Assembly: GCA_017440575.1 (NCBI GenBank)
Contig: JAFSGY010000029.1
Coordinates: forward strand, 1 to 64,000
Length of the DNA: 64,000 nt
Origin: Lachnospiraceae bacterium
GTDB lineage: Bacteria > Bacillota > Clostridia > Lachnospirales > Lachnospiraceae
Reading direction: 5' to 3'
The notes under the pieces are model-generated. The model worked only from the letters and a program-made list of their open reading frames with translations, made no database searches and was not told where the DNA came from. Every line of letters starts with the position of its first letter. The stretch's first letter is position 1. Below, in pieces: positions 25,745 through 33,813 of the stretch. A program made the position numbers and the translations under genes.

Positions 25745-27238
25745 ATGAAAATTCAAAATCCAATTATCAGGGGCTTTTATCCTGACCCAAGTATCTGTAA
25801 GGCAGAGGGTAAGTATTATCTCGCAGCCAGCTCCTTTCAGTTCTTTCCGGGAGTTCCTATTTTTGAAAGTGAGGACTTAGTAAATTGGAGGCAGATAGGA
25901 TATTGCCTTACCAGGACGAATCAGGTAGAGCTTCATCAGGTGCCAAGCTCAGGAGGTGTATTTGCGCCTACATTGCGTTATCATGATGGAACCTTTTATA
26001 TGGTAACCAATAATAATACGTTTGGAAAAAATTTCTATTTATCAACAAATGATATTTATGGTGAATGGTCAGAACCCATTTTTGTAGACCAGGAGGGAAT
26101 TGATCCATCGCTGTTATTTGATGGGGACAAGGTATACTTTACTTCGAATGGTATGGATAAGGATAATAAGCCATGCATCTTGCAGTGTGAGATTGACATC
26201 AGAACTGGCGAAAAGCTGACAGAAAGTATTTCTGTCTGGGGAGGAAGTGGCGGACGATATCTGGAATCGCCACATCTGTATCATATTGGTGACTGGTACT
26301 ATCTGATGGTAGCAGAAGGTGGTACAGAATATGGACATATGGTTACCTATGCAAGAAGCAAGGAGCCGTTTGGACCATTTGAAGATTATGCAAAAAATCC
26401 GGTTATGACGAACCGTAACTTAGGAGGTAATCAGAATCCGATTCAGGGAATTGGTCATGGTGATCTGATTGAAGATGAAAAGGGCGATTACTTCATGGTG
26501 TGTCTTGGCTTTAGACAGAGTGGAGAATGGCAGCCATACCATCATTTAGGAAGAGAAGTATTCTTAGCACCTGTATATTGGGAGAATGGTTGGTTCACGG
26601 CAGGAGATAACGGAGTAGTGAATGAGTGGATGGAGATGAATCTCACTGCTAAGGAACAGAAGCTAGATTATGATGTAGACTTAGCACAGATGGATTTAAG
26701 TCATCCAAGATGGCGTTATCTTCGAGACTATCATAAGGAAAATTATGAGTATGAAGCTGGTGTTATGAAGCTTCGTGGTACAGCACTTACTTTGGAAGAG
26801 GCAGATACACCGACCTTTATCGGTGTGCATCAGTCGGAATTTGATACGAGTCTCAAGGTTATGGTATCTGGTGAGGCAGCAGAAGCGGGAATTACTTTCT
26901 ATATGGATGAGAGTGAGCATTATGACCTCGCACTTGTGCAGGAGAATGGTGATAAAAAGGTAATGCTTCGTGTGAAGGTAGGAGATGCGCAGGCTGTACT
27001 AAAAACAATGGATATAGTTAAAAATGAGGTACAGTTGGAAGTGGAATCTACGGCATCTGAATACTATTTCTATTGTCAGACGTCGGGAGAGAGAACGTAT
27101 CTTGGTAAGGCAAGAACGAAGTATTTGTCCTCAGAAGTGGCTGGTGGTTTTACAGGAGTGGTTATGGGTATGTATGCCATTGATGCTGCCGGAAAATGGG
27201 CAGAATTTAAGGATTTAAGCTGGAAACAGGGAAAATAG
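25745..27238 (+). CDS. GH43 beta-xylosidase / alpha-L-arabinofuranosidase
   Basis: A 497-residue cytoplasmic enzyme. The five-bladed propeller of GH43 occupies ~1-300 with the catalytic triad visible: D14 in FYPDPS (base), D120 in GIDPSLLF (pKa modulator) and E174 in RYLESPHLYH (acid). Residues ~310-495 are a beta-sandwich of the concanavalin-like type that closes the active site in the XynB-like subfamily. There is no signal peptide. Substrates are probably arabinose- or xylose-bearing oligosaccharides from pectin side chains or xylan; the sequence alone does not separate them. Ribosome site GGGAGG. A bidirectional terminator lies between it and the convergent sensor gene. Confidence 0.9.
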   Translation: MKIQNPIIRGFYPDPSICKAEGKYYLAASSFQFFPGVPIFESEDLVNWRQIGYCLTRTNQVELHQVPSSGGVFAPTLRYHDGTFYMVTNNNTFGKNFYLSTNDIYGEWSEPIFVDQEGIDPSLLFDGDKVYFTSNGMDKDNKPCILQCEIDIRTGEKLTESISVWGGSGGRYLESPHLYHIGDWYYLMVAEGGTEYGHMVTYARSKEPFGPFEDYAKNPVMTNRNLGGNQNPIQGIGHGDLIEDEKGDYFMVCLGFRQSGEWQPYHHLGREVFLAPVYWENGWFTAGDNGVVNEWMEMNLTAKEQKLDYDVDLAQMDLSHPRWRYLRDYHKENYEYEAGVMKLRGTALTLEEADTPTFIGVHQSEFDTSLKVMVSGEAAEAGITFYMDESEHYDLALVQENGDKKVMLRVKVGDAQAVLKTMDIVKNEVQLEVESTASEYYFYCQTSGERTYLGKARTKYLSSEVAGGFTGVVMGMYAIDAAGKWAEFKDLSWKQGK

Positions 27239-27256
27239 CAATATAAGAAGATACAA

Positions 27257-27292
27257 GAAAAGCAGGAGTTTTTTATTTCCTGCTTTTTCTTT
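27257..27292. terminator. Bidirectional terminator between convergent genes
   Basis: GAAAAGCAGGA (27257-27267) pairs with TCCTGCTTTTTC (27278-27289). It has T-runs on both strands and overlaps the 3' end of the reverse-strand GGDEF gene. Confidence 0.8.
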
Positions 27293-29189
27293 TCATTTTA
27301 TACATTGCTTCGTCAGCAATTGCAATCATGTTTTCGAGATTCATATCATGGGTAATAGGCAGACAAATCATGCCAACACTTGCCTCTACCGGATATGGCT
27401 TTTCAGAAAGGCCTTCTGTCATAGCTATACATCCCTTCAAGGTTGTTGAAAAATCGCTTGCGGTATAGGCATTTTCGCTATCACTAATGATAGCAACAAT
27501 AAATTCATCACCACCGAAACGTGCACTGATGGCAAGGTCTCCCGTTACATGCTGTATGGCATGTCCAAGAGTGGAAATGGCAAAATCACCTTCAGCGTGA
27601 CCGAATGTATCATTGATGTATTTTAGCTTGTTCATATCAATGGAGAAGATATATAAAAGCTTTCCAAGATTATATTCCATGTCTAATAATGGCTCGATTT
27701 CTTTATAAAAGCCTTGGCGGTTGTAAAGTCCGGTCATGGAATCTTGTAACGCCATGGTAGAGATTTCAAGGTTTGCCTTAATTAATCCAGTGGTAAGTTC
27801 TTTATGGATGGCATTATATAAAATGGTATTGAGACAGTAGGATAAGAAGAAGGAGAAGTCATTACAACGCTGCATTTTTCTCTCATCGATATCCTCATAG
27901 CCTTCTATATTGTATCCGTATACCGTATTGCCTGAACAGAGTATATTGATAATAAGAATGTCATCATCTATTTTGGAACTAATATAATCAATCAAATCCT
28001 TTAATGCAAGTACCTTTCCTGGCTTCCTGAAATTTTTATCACGTACATCTAAAAGTGTTACCATATCTGTCAGACCATCGGGAACCTCATAGGAGTTAAG
28101 TAAACTCGATTTTACGCAGGCAAAGCGAAAATGGTCATTCCATAGACGGGCATGCTCAGGGAGCATATTGGCAAGCTCCATAATATCGGTATTTCGATGG
28201 TTGGCTGTAATCAATTGATTCATGGCAATATTATGCCATGCTGCATCACCAGTGTTTTGGTATAGCGAAGCTACAATATGGTTGAGGTTATGAAAAGAAG
28301 TTGGTTCACAACCGCATGACTGTTTGATTAATGGAACATAAGGGATAGGGTGGTCTAAAGGTGTGATTTTTCCTGTAAGACGCACCTTTTCTGATTCTGC
28401 CATAATAAAAGCAGTAGCTCCTTTAAAATCAGGTTGGCAAGTAGAGAGGACAGGTACAAAATACTGTCCGCTTTGAATGCCGTCAAAACCGGTTACAATA
28501 ATATCTTTAGGTATTTCAAAGCCTTCTTCACTTAGTTTGGTGCAGGTGGTGGTAGCCATGCTGTCATTGGCGCACACAATGGCTTCAGGTAATGGCAGAG
28601 GACTATCTAGAAATTCTTGTACAGCTTTCCTTGCCGGGAGTTCCCAAAAATCACCATACTTAATTCGTTCTTCTTCGATAGGTATACCATTTTCTGTTAA
28701 TACTTTTTTATATGCACGGATACGTTCATCGGAAAATTCATTATCTTTAAATCCGGCGAGCATATTGACTCTACGGCAACCATGATGCTCCACAATATGG
28801 CGAACCATAGCTTCGAAACCGCTAGAGTTGTCGTATTTCATGTTATAAGCTCCTTCAATTTCTCCATCAATAGAGAAAACAGGAACATGATTTTCATTAC
28901 AAATATCCATAATAAGCTGGAGTAGGTTTTTATTCTTTATTGTTTCTGTAAAAATAACCATGGCACGGAAACGTACATGCCTAATAAGTTCAATTAATTG
29001 TTCATTACAGGTATCTTCGGAGTTGTCAGAATAATCGGAGTAATTATAATTATCTGCATTACAGCAAAAGGTTGCAATACAATAATTATATTTTTGACTT
29101 TCTTTTCGCAGAGCCTGTATAAATTGGATTGGCTGCTGGTTAAATAGGTAAGCACCGCAGATACCAATCATTTTTGTTCCTTGCTTCAT
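27273..29189 (-). CDS. LacI-type sugar-binding domain fused to GGDEF diguanylate cyclase
   Basis: A 638-residue soluble protein with no signal peptide, no membrane span and no DNA-binding helix-turn-helix. Residues ~1-295 are a periplasmic-binding-protein-like fold of the LacI/GalR type (IVCANDSMATTT, IVTGFDGIQSG, ending KQSCGCEP). Residues ~300-475 are a helical linker of unknown fold. The GGDEF domain lies at ~478-638 with SMTGLYNRQGF, D518-MNKLKYINDTFGHAEGD and an intact FGGDEF (GGDEF 559-563). The RxxD inhibition site is absent. I take the ATG at 29189, after GGAGTGG, as start. The likely role is to make cyclic-di-GMP in response to a cytoplasmic sugar ligand. It sits between pectin side-chain enzymes GH43 and GH3. 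Confidence 0.9.
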   Translation of the reverse strand: MKQGTKMIGICGAYLFNQQPIQFIQALRKESQKYNYCIATFCCNADNYNYSDYSDNSEDTCNEQLIELIRHVRFRAMVIFTETIKNKNLLQLIMDICNENHVPVFSIDGEIEGAYNMKYDNSSGFEAMVRHIVEHHGCRRVNMLAGFKDNEFSDERIRAYKKVLTENGIPIEEERIKYGDFWELPARKAVQEFLDSPLPLPEAIVCANDSMATTTCTKLSEEGFEIPKDIIVTGFDGIQSGQYFVPVLSTCQPDFKGATAFIMAESEKVRLTGKITPLDHPIPYVPLIKQSCGCEPTSFHNLNHIVASLYQNTGDAAWHNIAMNQLITANHRNTDIMELANMLPEHARLWNDHFRFACVKSSLLNSYEVPDGLTDMVTLLDVRDKNFRKPGKVLALKDLIDYISSKIDDDILIINILCSGNTVYGYNIEGYEDIDERKMQRCNDFSFFLSYCLNTILYNAIHKELTTGLIKANLEISTMALQDSMTGLYNRQGFYKEIEPLLDMEYNLGKLLYIFSIDMNKLKYINDTFGHAEGDFAISTLGHAIQHVTGDLAISARFGGDEFIVAIISDSENAYTASDFSTTLKGCIAMTEGLSEKPYPVEASVGMICLPITHDMNLENMIAIADEAMYKMKRKSRK

Positions 29190-29251
29190 AAGAGAACCAC
29201 TCCATAACTTAAAAATAAGGCACAAAATGCCAAATAATCAGAATTAATTAT

Positions 29252-29280
29252 ATTATAGCAGATAATTTTTGAAAAGTCGA
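29252..29280 (-). promoter_or_regulatory. Probable promoter of the sugar-sensing GGDEF gene
   Basis: On the reverse strand, TATAAT (plus 29252-29257) is preceded after 17 bp by TCGACT (plus 29275-29280), a moderate -35. Confidence 0.45.
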
Positions 29281-29385
29281 ATAAATTACAAAATAAAAGT
29301 AGCATGTTTCAACTTATAAAAAGGAAAGTATGGGGATTGTTGTAAAATTTGATAGGTATTTTAGTATAATTTACATAGTATTTTT

Positions 29386-29415
29386 TTGAAGGTGTAATAA
29401 GTTATAATGTATAAT
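29386..29415 (+). promoter_or_regulatory. Probable promoter of the GH3 gene
   Basis: TTGAAG (29386-29391) and TATAAT (29410-29415) are separated by 18 bp. Another TATAAT-like box lies at 29365-29370 with a weaker -35. Confidence 0.5.
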
Positions 29416-29455
29416 AAAGAGATTATGATTTATTAAAAAAGTGAGGAATAAGAAG

Positions 29456-31633
29456 ATGGAAATAAAAACGACAATGCGAGAATTAAAATTAATAGAAGAG
29501 TTATTAAAGCAGCTTACGTTAGAGGAAAAAATCGGTATGATTCATGGAGCCGGATTATTTCGTACGGAAGGAGTAGAGAGATTGGACATTCCTCCTGTAT
29601 ACATGTCTGATGGTCCGATGGGAGTCAGAGCAGAGTTTGCAGATAATGAGTGGAGAAGTGTCGGCACAACAGAGGATTTTGTAAGCTATATGCCTTGTAA
29701 CAGTGCGATTGCAGCTACATGGAATACAGAGATTGCAGAAAGAGCAGGAGAAGTGCTTGGTGAGGAAGCAAGAGGTCGTGGAAAGGATGTTATCTTAGCT
29801 CCTGGCATTAATATCAAGAGAAGTCCGTTATGTGGCAGAAACTTTGAATATATGAGTGAAGATCCTCGTCTGGTGGAAGAATTGGTAGTGCCAATGATTC
29901 AAGGAATCCAGAAGTATGATGTGGCAGCTTGTGTAAAGCACTTTGCTGCAAATTCTCAGGAAACAGAGCGTCTCTGGGTAGATACAATCGTGGATAGAAG
30001 AACATTAGAGGAGATTTATTTCCCTGGCTTTAAGGCAGCAGTGGAAAAGGGCGGTGTTTTCTCGCTTATGGGTGCTTATAATCTGCTCAATGGTGAGCAT
30101 TGCTGTACCAGTAAGAGTCTGTTGAATCAGGTTTTACGTGAGGAATGGAATTTTGATGGCATGATTGTTTCTGACTGGGGTGGTGTACATGATACGAAGC
30201 TTGCGGCAGAATCAGCACTTGATATTGAGATGGATGTTACTTATGCTTTTGACAAGCATAATATGGCACAACCATTATTAGAAAAGATTCAGTCAGGAGA
30301 AATCAGTGAAGAGTGTGTGGATGAGAAAGTAAGAAATATTCTACGTATGATGCTGCGCCTGAATATGATTGGTGAGAATAAGGAGCACAGATGTAGAGGA
30401 GCATATAATACCGAAGAGCATAGAAGAAGTCTACTGAATGCTGCTAGAGAGTCTGTCATTCTTTTGAAAAATGAAGAGGGATTGCTTCCTTTAGATGAAG
30501 AGAAGACAAAAAAGATAGCAGTGATTGGTCAGAATGCGGCAGCCATTCATTCTAATGGTGGAGGTAGTGCCGAGATTAAGGCGTTGTATGAGATTTCACC
30601 TCTGATGGGAATCAAGAAGCTATTGGGTGGTAATACAAAGGTATGTTATGCACCGGGATATGTGATTCCGGGAAAAGACAATAAGAGTGATATTAACTGG
30701 CAGGCAGACAGTACCAAGCATTTGGAGGAAGAAAAGACACAGACGGTAGAAGAACAGAATAGCATGCAGACAAAGCAGGAAGAAGAGTACAGAGAAGAGG
30801 CACTTCGTTTGGCTTCGGAATGTGATACGGTTATCTTTGTTGGTGGTCTGAACCATGATTATGACTTAGAAGGACAGGATAGAGCGGACATGAAGCTGCC
30901 ATATGGGCAGGATAAGCTGCTAGAGGCGTTATTGGAAGTGAATCCGAATGTCATTACCGTTATCTATGCAGGTTCGCCTGTGGAAATGCCTTGGGCAGAT
31001 AAGGCAAAGGCAATTGTGTGGAGCTATTATGCAGGTATGGAAGGCGGTACTGCAATTGCAGAGGTATTGTTTGGCAGAGTAAACCCATCCGGAAAGCTTG
31101 CAGAGACTTTGATTCAGGAAAGTTCACAGTGTCCGGCACATACAATAGGAACCTATGCGAAGAAGGATAAGGTAGAATATAAGGAAGGCGTGATGGTTGG
31201 ATATCGCTATTACGATACACAGAATACACCGGTTCATTTCTGTTTTGGACATGGTTTGTCCTATACAGCCTTTGAATATACAGATATGGAAGTAAGTCTT
31301 TTAAATATAAAGCGTGAAGATAAGATACGTAAGGCGGTATGTGTGGTATGCAATTTGAAAAATATTGGAGACAGAGAGGGTGCGGAGGTTGTGCAGCTCT
31401 ATGTAAAGCCAATAAATTCTCAGCATAACCGACCAATGCATGAGTTGAAAGCATTTAAGAAGGTATTCCTAAAACCACAGGAGAAAAAGAGAGTTGAATT
31501 TATGCTGGACAGCAGAGATTTTACATACTATGATATGGGAAGACAGAAGTTTGTAATAGAAGCATGCGAATACGAGATTGAAATCGGTGCTTCCAGTAGA
31601 GATATCCGTCTGTGTAAGAGTATTATATTATAA
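29456..31633 (+). CDS. GH3 beta-glycosidase
   Basis: A 725-residue enzyme with the GH3 layout: N-terminal TIM-like barrel (~15-310) with nucleophile D240 in GMIVSDWGG and KHFAANSQE substrate loop, an alpha/beta sandwich (~340-570) carrying SVILLKNEEGLLPL, and a C-terminal fibronectin-III-like domain (~620-720). There is no signal peptide. GH3 members cleave terminal beta-glucose, beta-xylose or alpha-arabinose; the preference is not decided here. The ATG at 29456 follows GTGAGGA at 29441, which itself could be read as a GTG start but is the ribosome site. Residues ~405-445 are an unusually charged, glutamine-rich insertion (EEEKTQTVEEQNSMQTKQEEE). Confidence 0.9.
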   Translation: MEIKTTMRELKLIEELLKQLTLEEKIGMIHGAGLFRTEGVERLDIPPVYMSDGPMGVRAEFADNEWRSVGTTEDFVSYMPCNSAIAATWNTEIAERAGEVLGEEARGRGKDVILAPGINIKRSPLCGRNFEYMSEDPRLVEELVVPMIQGIQKYDVAACVKHFAANSQETERLWVDTIVDRRTLEEIYFPGFKAAVEKGGVFSLMGAYNLLNGEHCCTSKSLLNQVLREEWNFDGMIVSDWGGVHDTKLAAESALDIEMDVTYAFDKHNMAQPLLEKIQSGEISEECVDEKVRNILRMMLRLNMIGENKEHRCRGAYNTEEHRRSLLNAARESVILLKNEEGLLPLDEEKTKKIAVIGQNAAAIHSNGGGSAEIKALYEISPLMGIKKLLGGNTKVCYAPGYVIPGKDNKSDINWQADSTKHLEEEKTQTVEEQNSMQTKQEEEYREEALRLASECDTVIFVGGLNHDYDLEGQDRADMKLPYGQDKLLEALLEVNPNVITVIYAGSPVEMPWADKAKAIVWSYYAGMEGGTAIAEVLFGRVNPSGKLAETLIQESSQCPAHTIGTYAKKDKVEYKEGVMVGYRYYDTQNTPVHFCFGHGLSYTAFEYTDMEVSLLNIKREDKIRKAVCVVCNLKNIGDREGAEVVQLYVKPINSQHNRPMHELKAFKKVFLKPQEKKRVEFMLDSRDFTYYDMGRQKFVIEACEYEIEIGASSRDIRLCKSIIL

Positions 31634-31649
31634 AAGGAAGCTGAACAGA

Positions 31650-32435
31650 ATGAAAATAGACCGTAACCATGTGAAAAATACATTTGCTGAATACGTTTCG
31701 CACTATAATGCGCAGGATGAGAAAGTAAAGCTCAAAATCGACCATACTTATCGTGTGGCAGAGCTTTGTGATACGATTGCAGAAAGTGTGAAGCTGTCAG
31801 AGGAGGATATGGACTTAGCATGGTTATGCGGTATGCTTCATGATATTGGAAGATTTGAACAGATTAAAAATTATGGAACCTTTATTGACGCAGATTCTGT
31901 TGACCATGCGTTATATGGGGTCAAGATTCTCTTTGATGATGGGAAGATTCAGGATTATTTGGATCAGCCATCGGACGAGCTGTGTGAATTTTTAAGAAAG
32001 GTAATTTCCTGCCACAGTGCGTATCGTGTGCCAAGTGAGTATGATGAGCGGACAAAAATGTTTGCGGATATTTTGCGTGATGCGGACAAGATTGATATTT
32101 TAAAAGTCAATATCGAGGTACCTTTGGAAGAAATCTATAATGTTACAACCGAAGAACTCATGAATGCAGAAGTAACCAAAGAGGTTATGGAAAGCTTTTC
32201 TGAGGAGCATGCTACACTTCGTGCATTGAAGAAAACTCCGGTAGACCATGTGGTGGGACATATTTCGCTTGTGTATGAGTTGGTATATCAAATTAGTGTT
32301 AAGATAGTACAGGAGCAGGGCTATCTTGATAAATTGATGAATTTTCCGTCATATAATCCTAGAACACGAAAGCAGTTTGAGGAGTTAAGAGGTATGATGC
32401 AGAGTTATATTACTAGAAGATGTCATTGCTCTTAA
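31650..32435 (+). CDS. HD-domain phosphohydrolase
   Basis: A 261-residue soluble protein with an HD domain: H32-TYRVAEL, then LCGMLHDIGRFEQ (the HD pair), a later DHALYG and a C-terminal RDADKIDILK. This set fits metal-dependent phosphohydrolases of the HD superfamily, whose substrates are typically nucleotides; it lacks the HD-GYP signature. It follows GH3 by 16 bases with ribosome site AAAAGGAAG before ATG 31650; an in-frame ATG inside GH3 (31578) was rejected. Its link with sugar use is positional only. Confidence 0.8.
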   Translation: MKIDRNHVKNTFAEYVSHYNAQDEKVKLKIDHTYRVAELCDTIAESVKLSEEDMDLAWLCGMLHDIGRFEQIKNYGTFIDADSVDHALYGVKILFDDGKIQDYLDQPSDELCEFLRKVISCHSAYRVPSEYDERTKMFADILRDADKIDILKVNIEVPLEEIYNVTTEELMNAEVTKEVMESFSEEHATLRALKKTPVDHVVGHISLVYELVYQISVKIVQEQGYLDKLMNFPSYNPRTRKQFEELRGMMQSYITRRCHCS

Positions 32436-32491
32436 TGTCGAAAAAGGGTATAATCAATATAAAAGCTGATGTAAAAGGGAAAGGGGTTTTT

Positions 32492-32923
32492 ATGAAAGGT
32501 TTTGTAGAAGAATTTAAGAAATTTATTATGCGTGGTAACGTGATGGATATGGCAGTCGGCGTTATTGTCGGCGGAGCCTTTACCTCTATTGTTACTTCTT
32601 TGAATCAGGATATTCTGACACCGATTCTTGGAATCTTTGGTGGGACGGATTTTTCGCATCTGACAGTAACACTTGGAAGCGGAGAGAACGCACCGGTGTT
32701 AAATTATGGAAATTTTATTACAGCGGTTATTAATTTCCTGATTACGGCGCTTGTGATTTTTGTACTGATTAAGAGCATCAATACGATTGGTGATCGCTTT
32801 AAGAAGAAGGAAGAAGAGGTTGCACCGGTAGCACCTACGACAAAGACATGTCCATATTGCAAGAGTGAGATTGCAATTGAGGCAACCAGATGTGCACATT
32901 GTACATCTGTATTGGAAGAATAA
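32492..32923 (+). CDS. mscL: Large-conductance mechanosensitive channel MscL with C-terminal zinc ribbon
   Basis: A 143-residue protein. The N-terminus FVEEFKKFIMRGNVMDMAVGVIVGGAF is the MscL amphipathic helix and first span; the second span is ~74-96. These channels open under osmotic downshock and release solutes. The usual cytoplasmic helix is replaced or extended by a small zinc ribbon with C120, C123, C134 and C137 (CPYC...CAHC). The ATG at 32492 follows AAAAGGGAAAGGGG; an earlier in-frame ATG overlaps the HD gene and was rejected. A terminator follows. Confidence 0.92.
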   Translation: MKGFVEEFKKFIMRGNVMDMAVGVIVGGAFTSIVTSLNQDILTPILGIFGGTDFSHLTVTLGSGENAPVLNYGNFITAVINFLITALVIFVLIKSINTIGDRFKKKEEEVAPVAPTTKTCPYCKSEIAIEATRCAHCTSVLEE

Positions 32924-32935
32924 GGAAGTGATAGA

Positions 32936-32963
32936 AACGGGCTGTTTTACGGCTCGTTTTTTC
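32936..32963 (+). terminator. Terminator after mscL
   Basis: AACGGGC (32936-32942) pairs with GCTCGTT (32952-32958) with one wobble, followed by a T-run. Confidence 0.75.
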
Positions 32964-32992
32964 TATATTAAAAATAATTAAGTTATGCGGAT

Positions 32993-33021
32993 TTGACGAA
33001 AAAAAGGCATCATGGTACAAT
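32993..33021 (+). promoter_or_regulatory. Sigma-A promoter of the yesU-yesS-like unit
   Basis: TTGACG (32993-32998), 17-bp spacer, TACAAT (33016-33021): a near-consensus promoter right after the mscL terminator. Confidence 0.7.
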
Positions 33022-33100
33022 GAAGTTTAGTGAAATGTTTACATAAATAAAAGTATAGACAGGGTATTTCTATAGAATTTTATGTTAAGAGAGGTTAAAG

Positions 33101-33796
33101 ATGGATAGCAGACTAGAAGAAGTGTTTAAAGATGCAACATTAATATATGAGAATGGTTTATCCTGTGAGGAGGATTTAAAAGGTTTTTGTTTAGAAGGAA
33201 ATGCTAAGATTACATTTCCAAATGGACGTATGCGCATGGAAAATGAGATGGATGTGGCACTTGGACAGAAGGCGAATTATGTATTATGGTGTCCGGAGGA
33301 ATTTCCATCGGATGTTTATATAGAGTGGGATTTTTTACCAATTCGTGAGCCGGGGTTGTGTATTTTATTTTTTGCAGCCAAGGGAAGAAATGGAGAAGCG
33401 CTTTTTTCAGAAACGCTTTCTGAGAGAACAGGAGAATATGTGCAGTATCATCATGGTGACATCAATGCGTTTCATGTATCTTATTTTCGAAGAAAAGAGC
33501 CGGATGAGAGAGCATTTCATACCTGTAATCTAAGAAAAAGCTATGGCTTTCATCTGGTTGCACAGGGTGGAGATCCGATACCGGATGCAGATGAAGTGGC
33601 ACAGCCATATAAGATTGGTGTGTTGAAGAAAGGGGCAGAAGTACGTTTTTATATCAATGAGATGGAGATATTCTGCTTCAAAGATGACGGAGAGTCTTAT
33701 GGAGAGCTGTTGACAGGTGGCAAGATTGGATTTCGTCAGTTGGCACCATTAGTCGCAGAATATGCAAATCTTAAAGTTTTTCGAGTAGAAGGGTAA
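33101..33796 (+). CDS. yesU: YesU-like DUF1961 protein
   Basis: A 231-residue soluble protein matching the DUF1961/YesU family, predicted concanavalin-like beta-sandwich (YIEWDFLPIREPGLCILFFAAKGRNG, YFRRKEPDERAFHTCNLRKSYGFHLVAQGGDPIPDA, YKIGVLKKGAEVRFYINEMEIFCF). Family members occur in rhamnogalacturonan clusters of Bacillus and relatives; the enzymatic role is not established, though lyase-like or carbohydrate-binding activity is often supposed. No signal peptide. Good ribosome site AAGAGAGG. The AraC regulator follows after 17 bp. Confidence 0.8.
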   Translation: MDSRLEEVFKDATLIYENGLSCEEDLKGFCLEGNAKITFPNGRMRMENEMDVALGQKANYVLWCPEEFPSDVYIEWDFLPIREPGLCILFFAAKGRNGEALFSETLSERTGEYVQYHHGDINAFHVSYFRRKEPDERAFHTCNLRKSYGFHLVAQGGDPIPDADEVAQPYKIGVLKKGAEVRFYINEMEIFCFKDDGESYGELLTGGKIGFRQLAPLVAEYANLKVFRVEG

Positions 33797-33813
33797 GTAT
33801 AAGGGCATAAACA

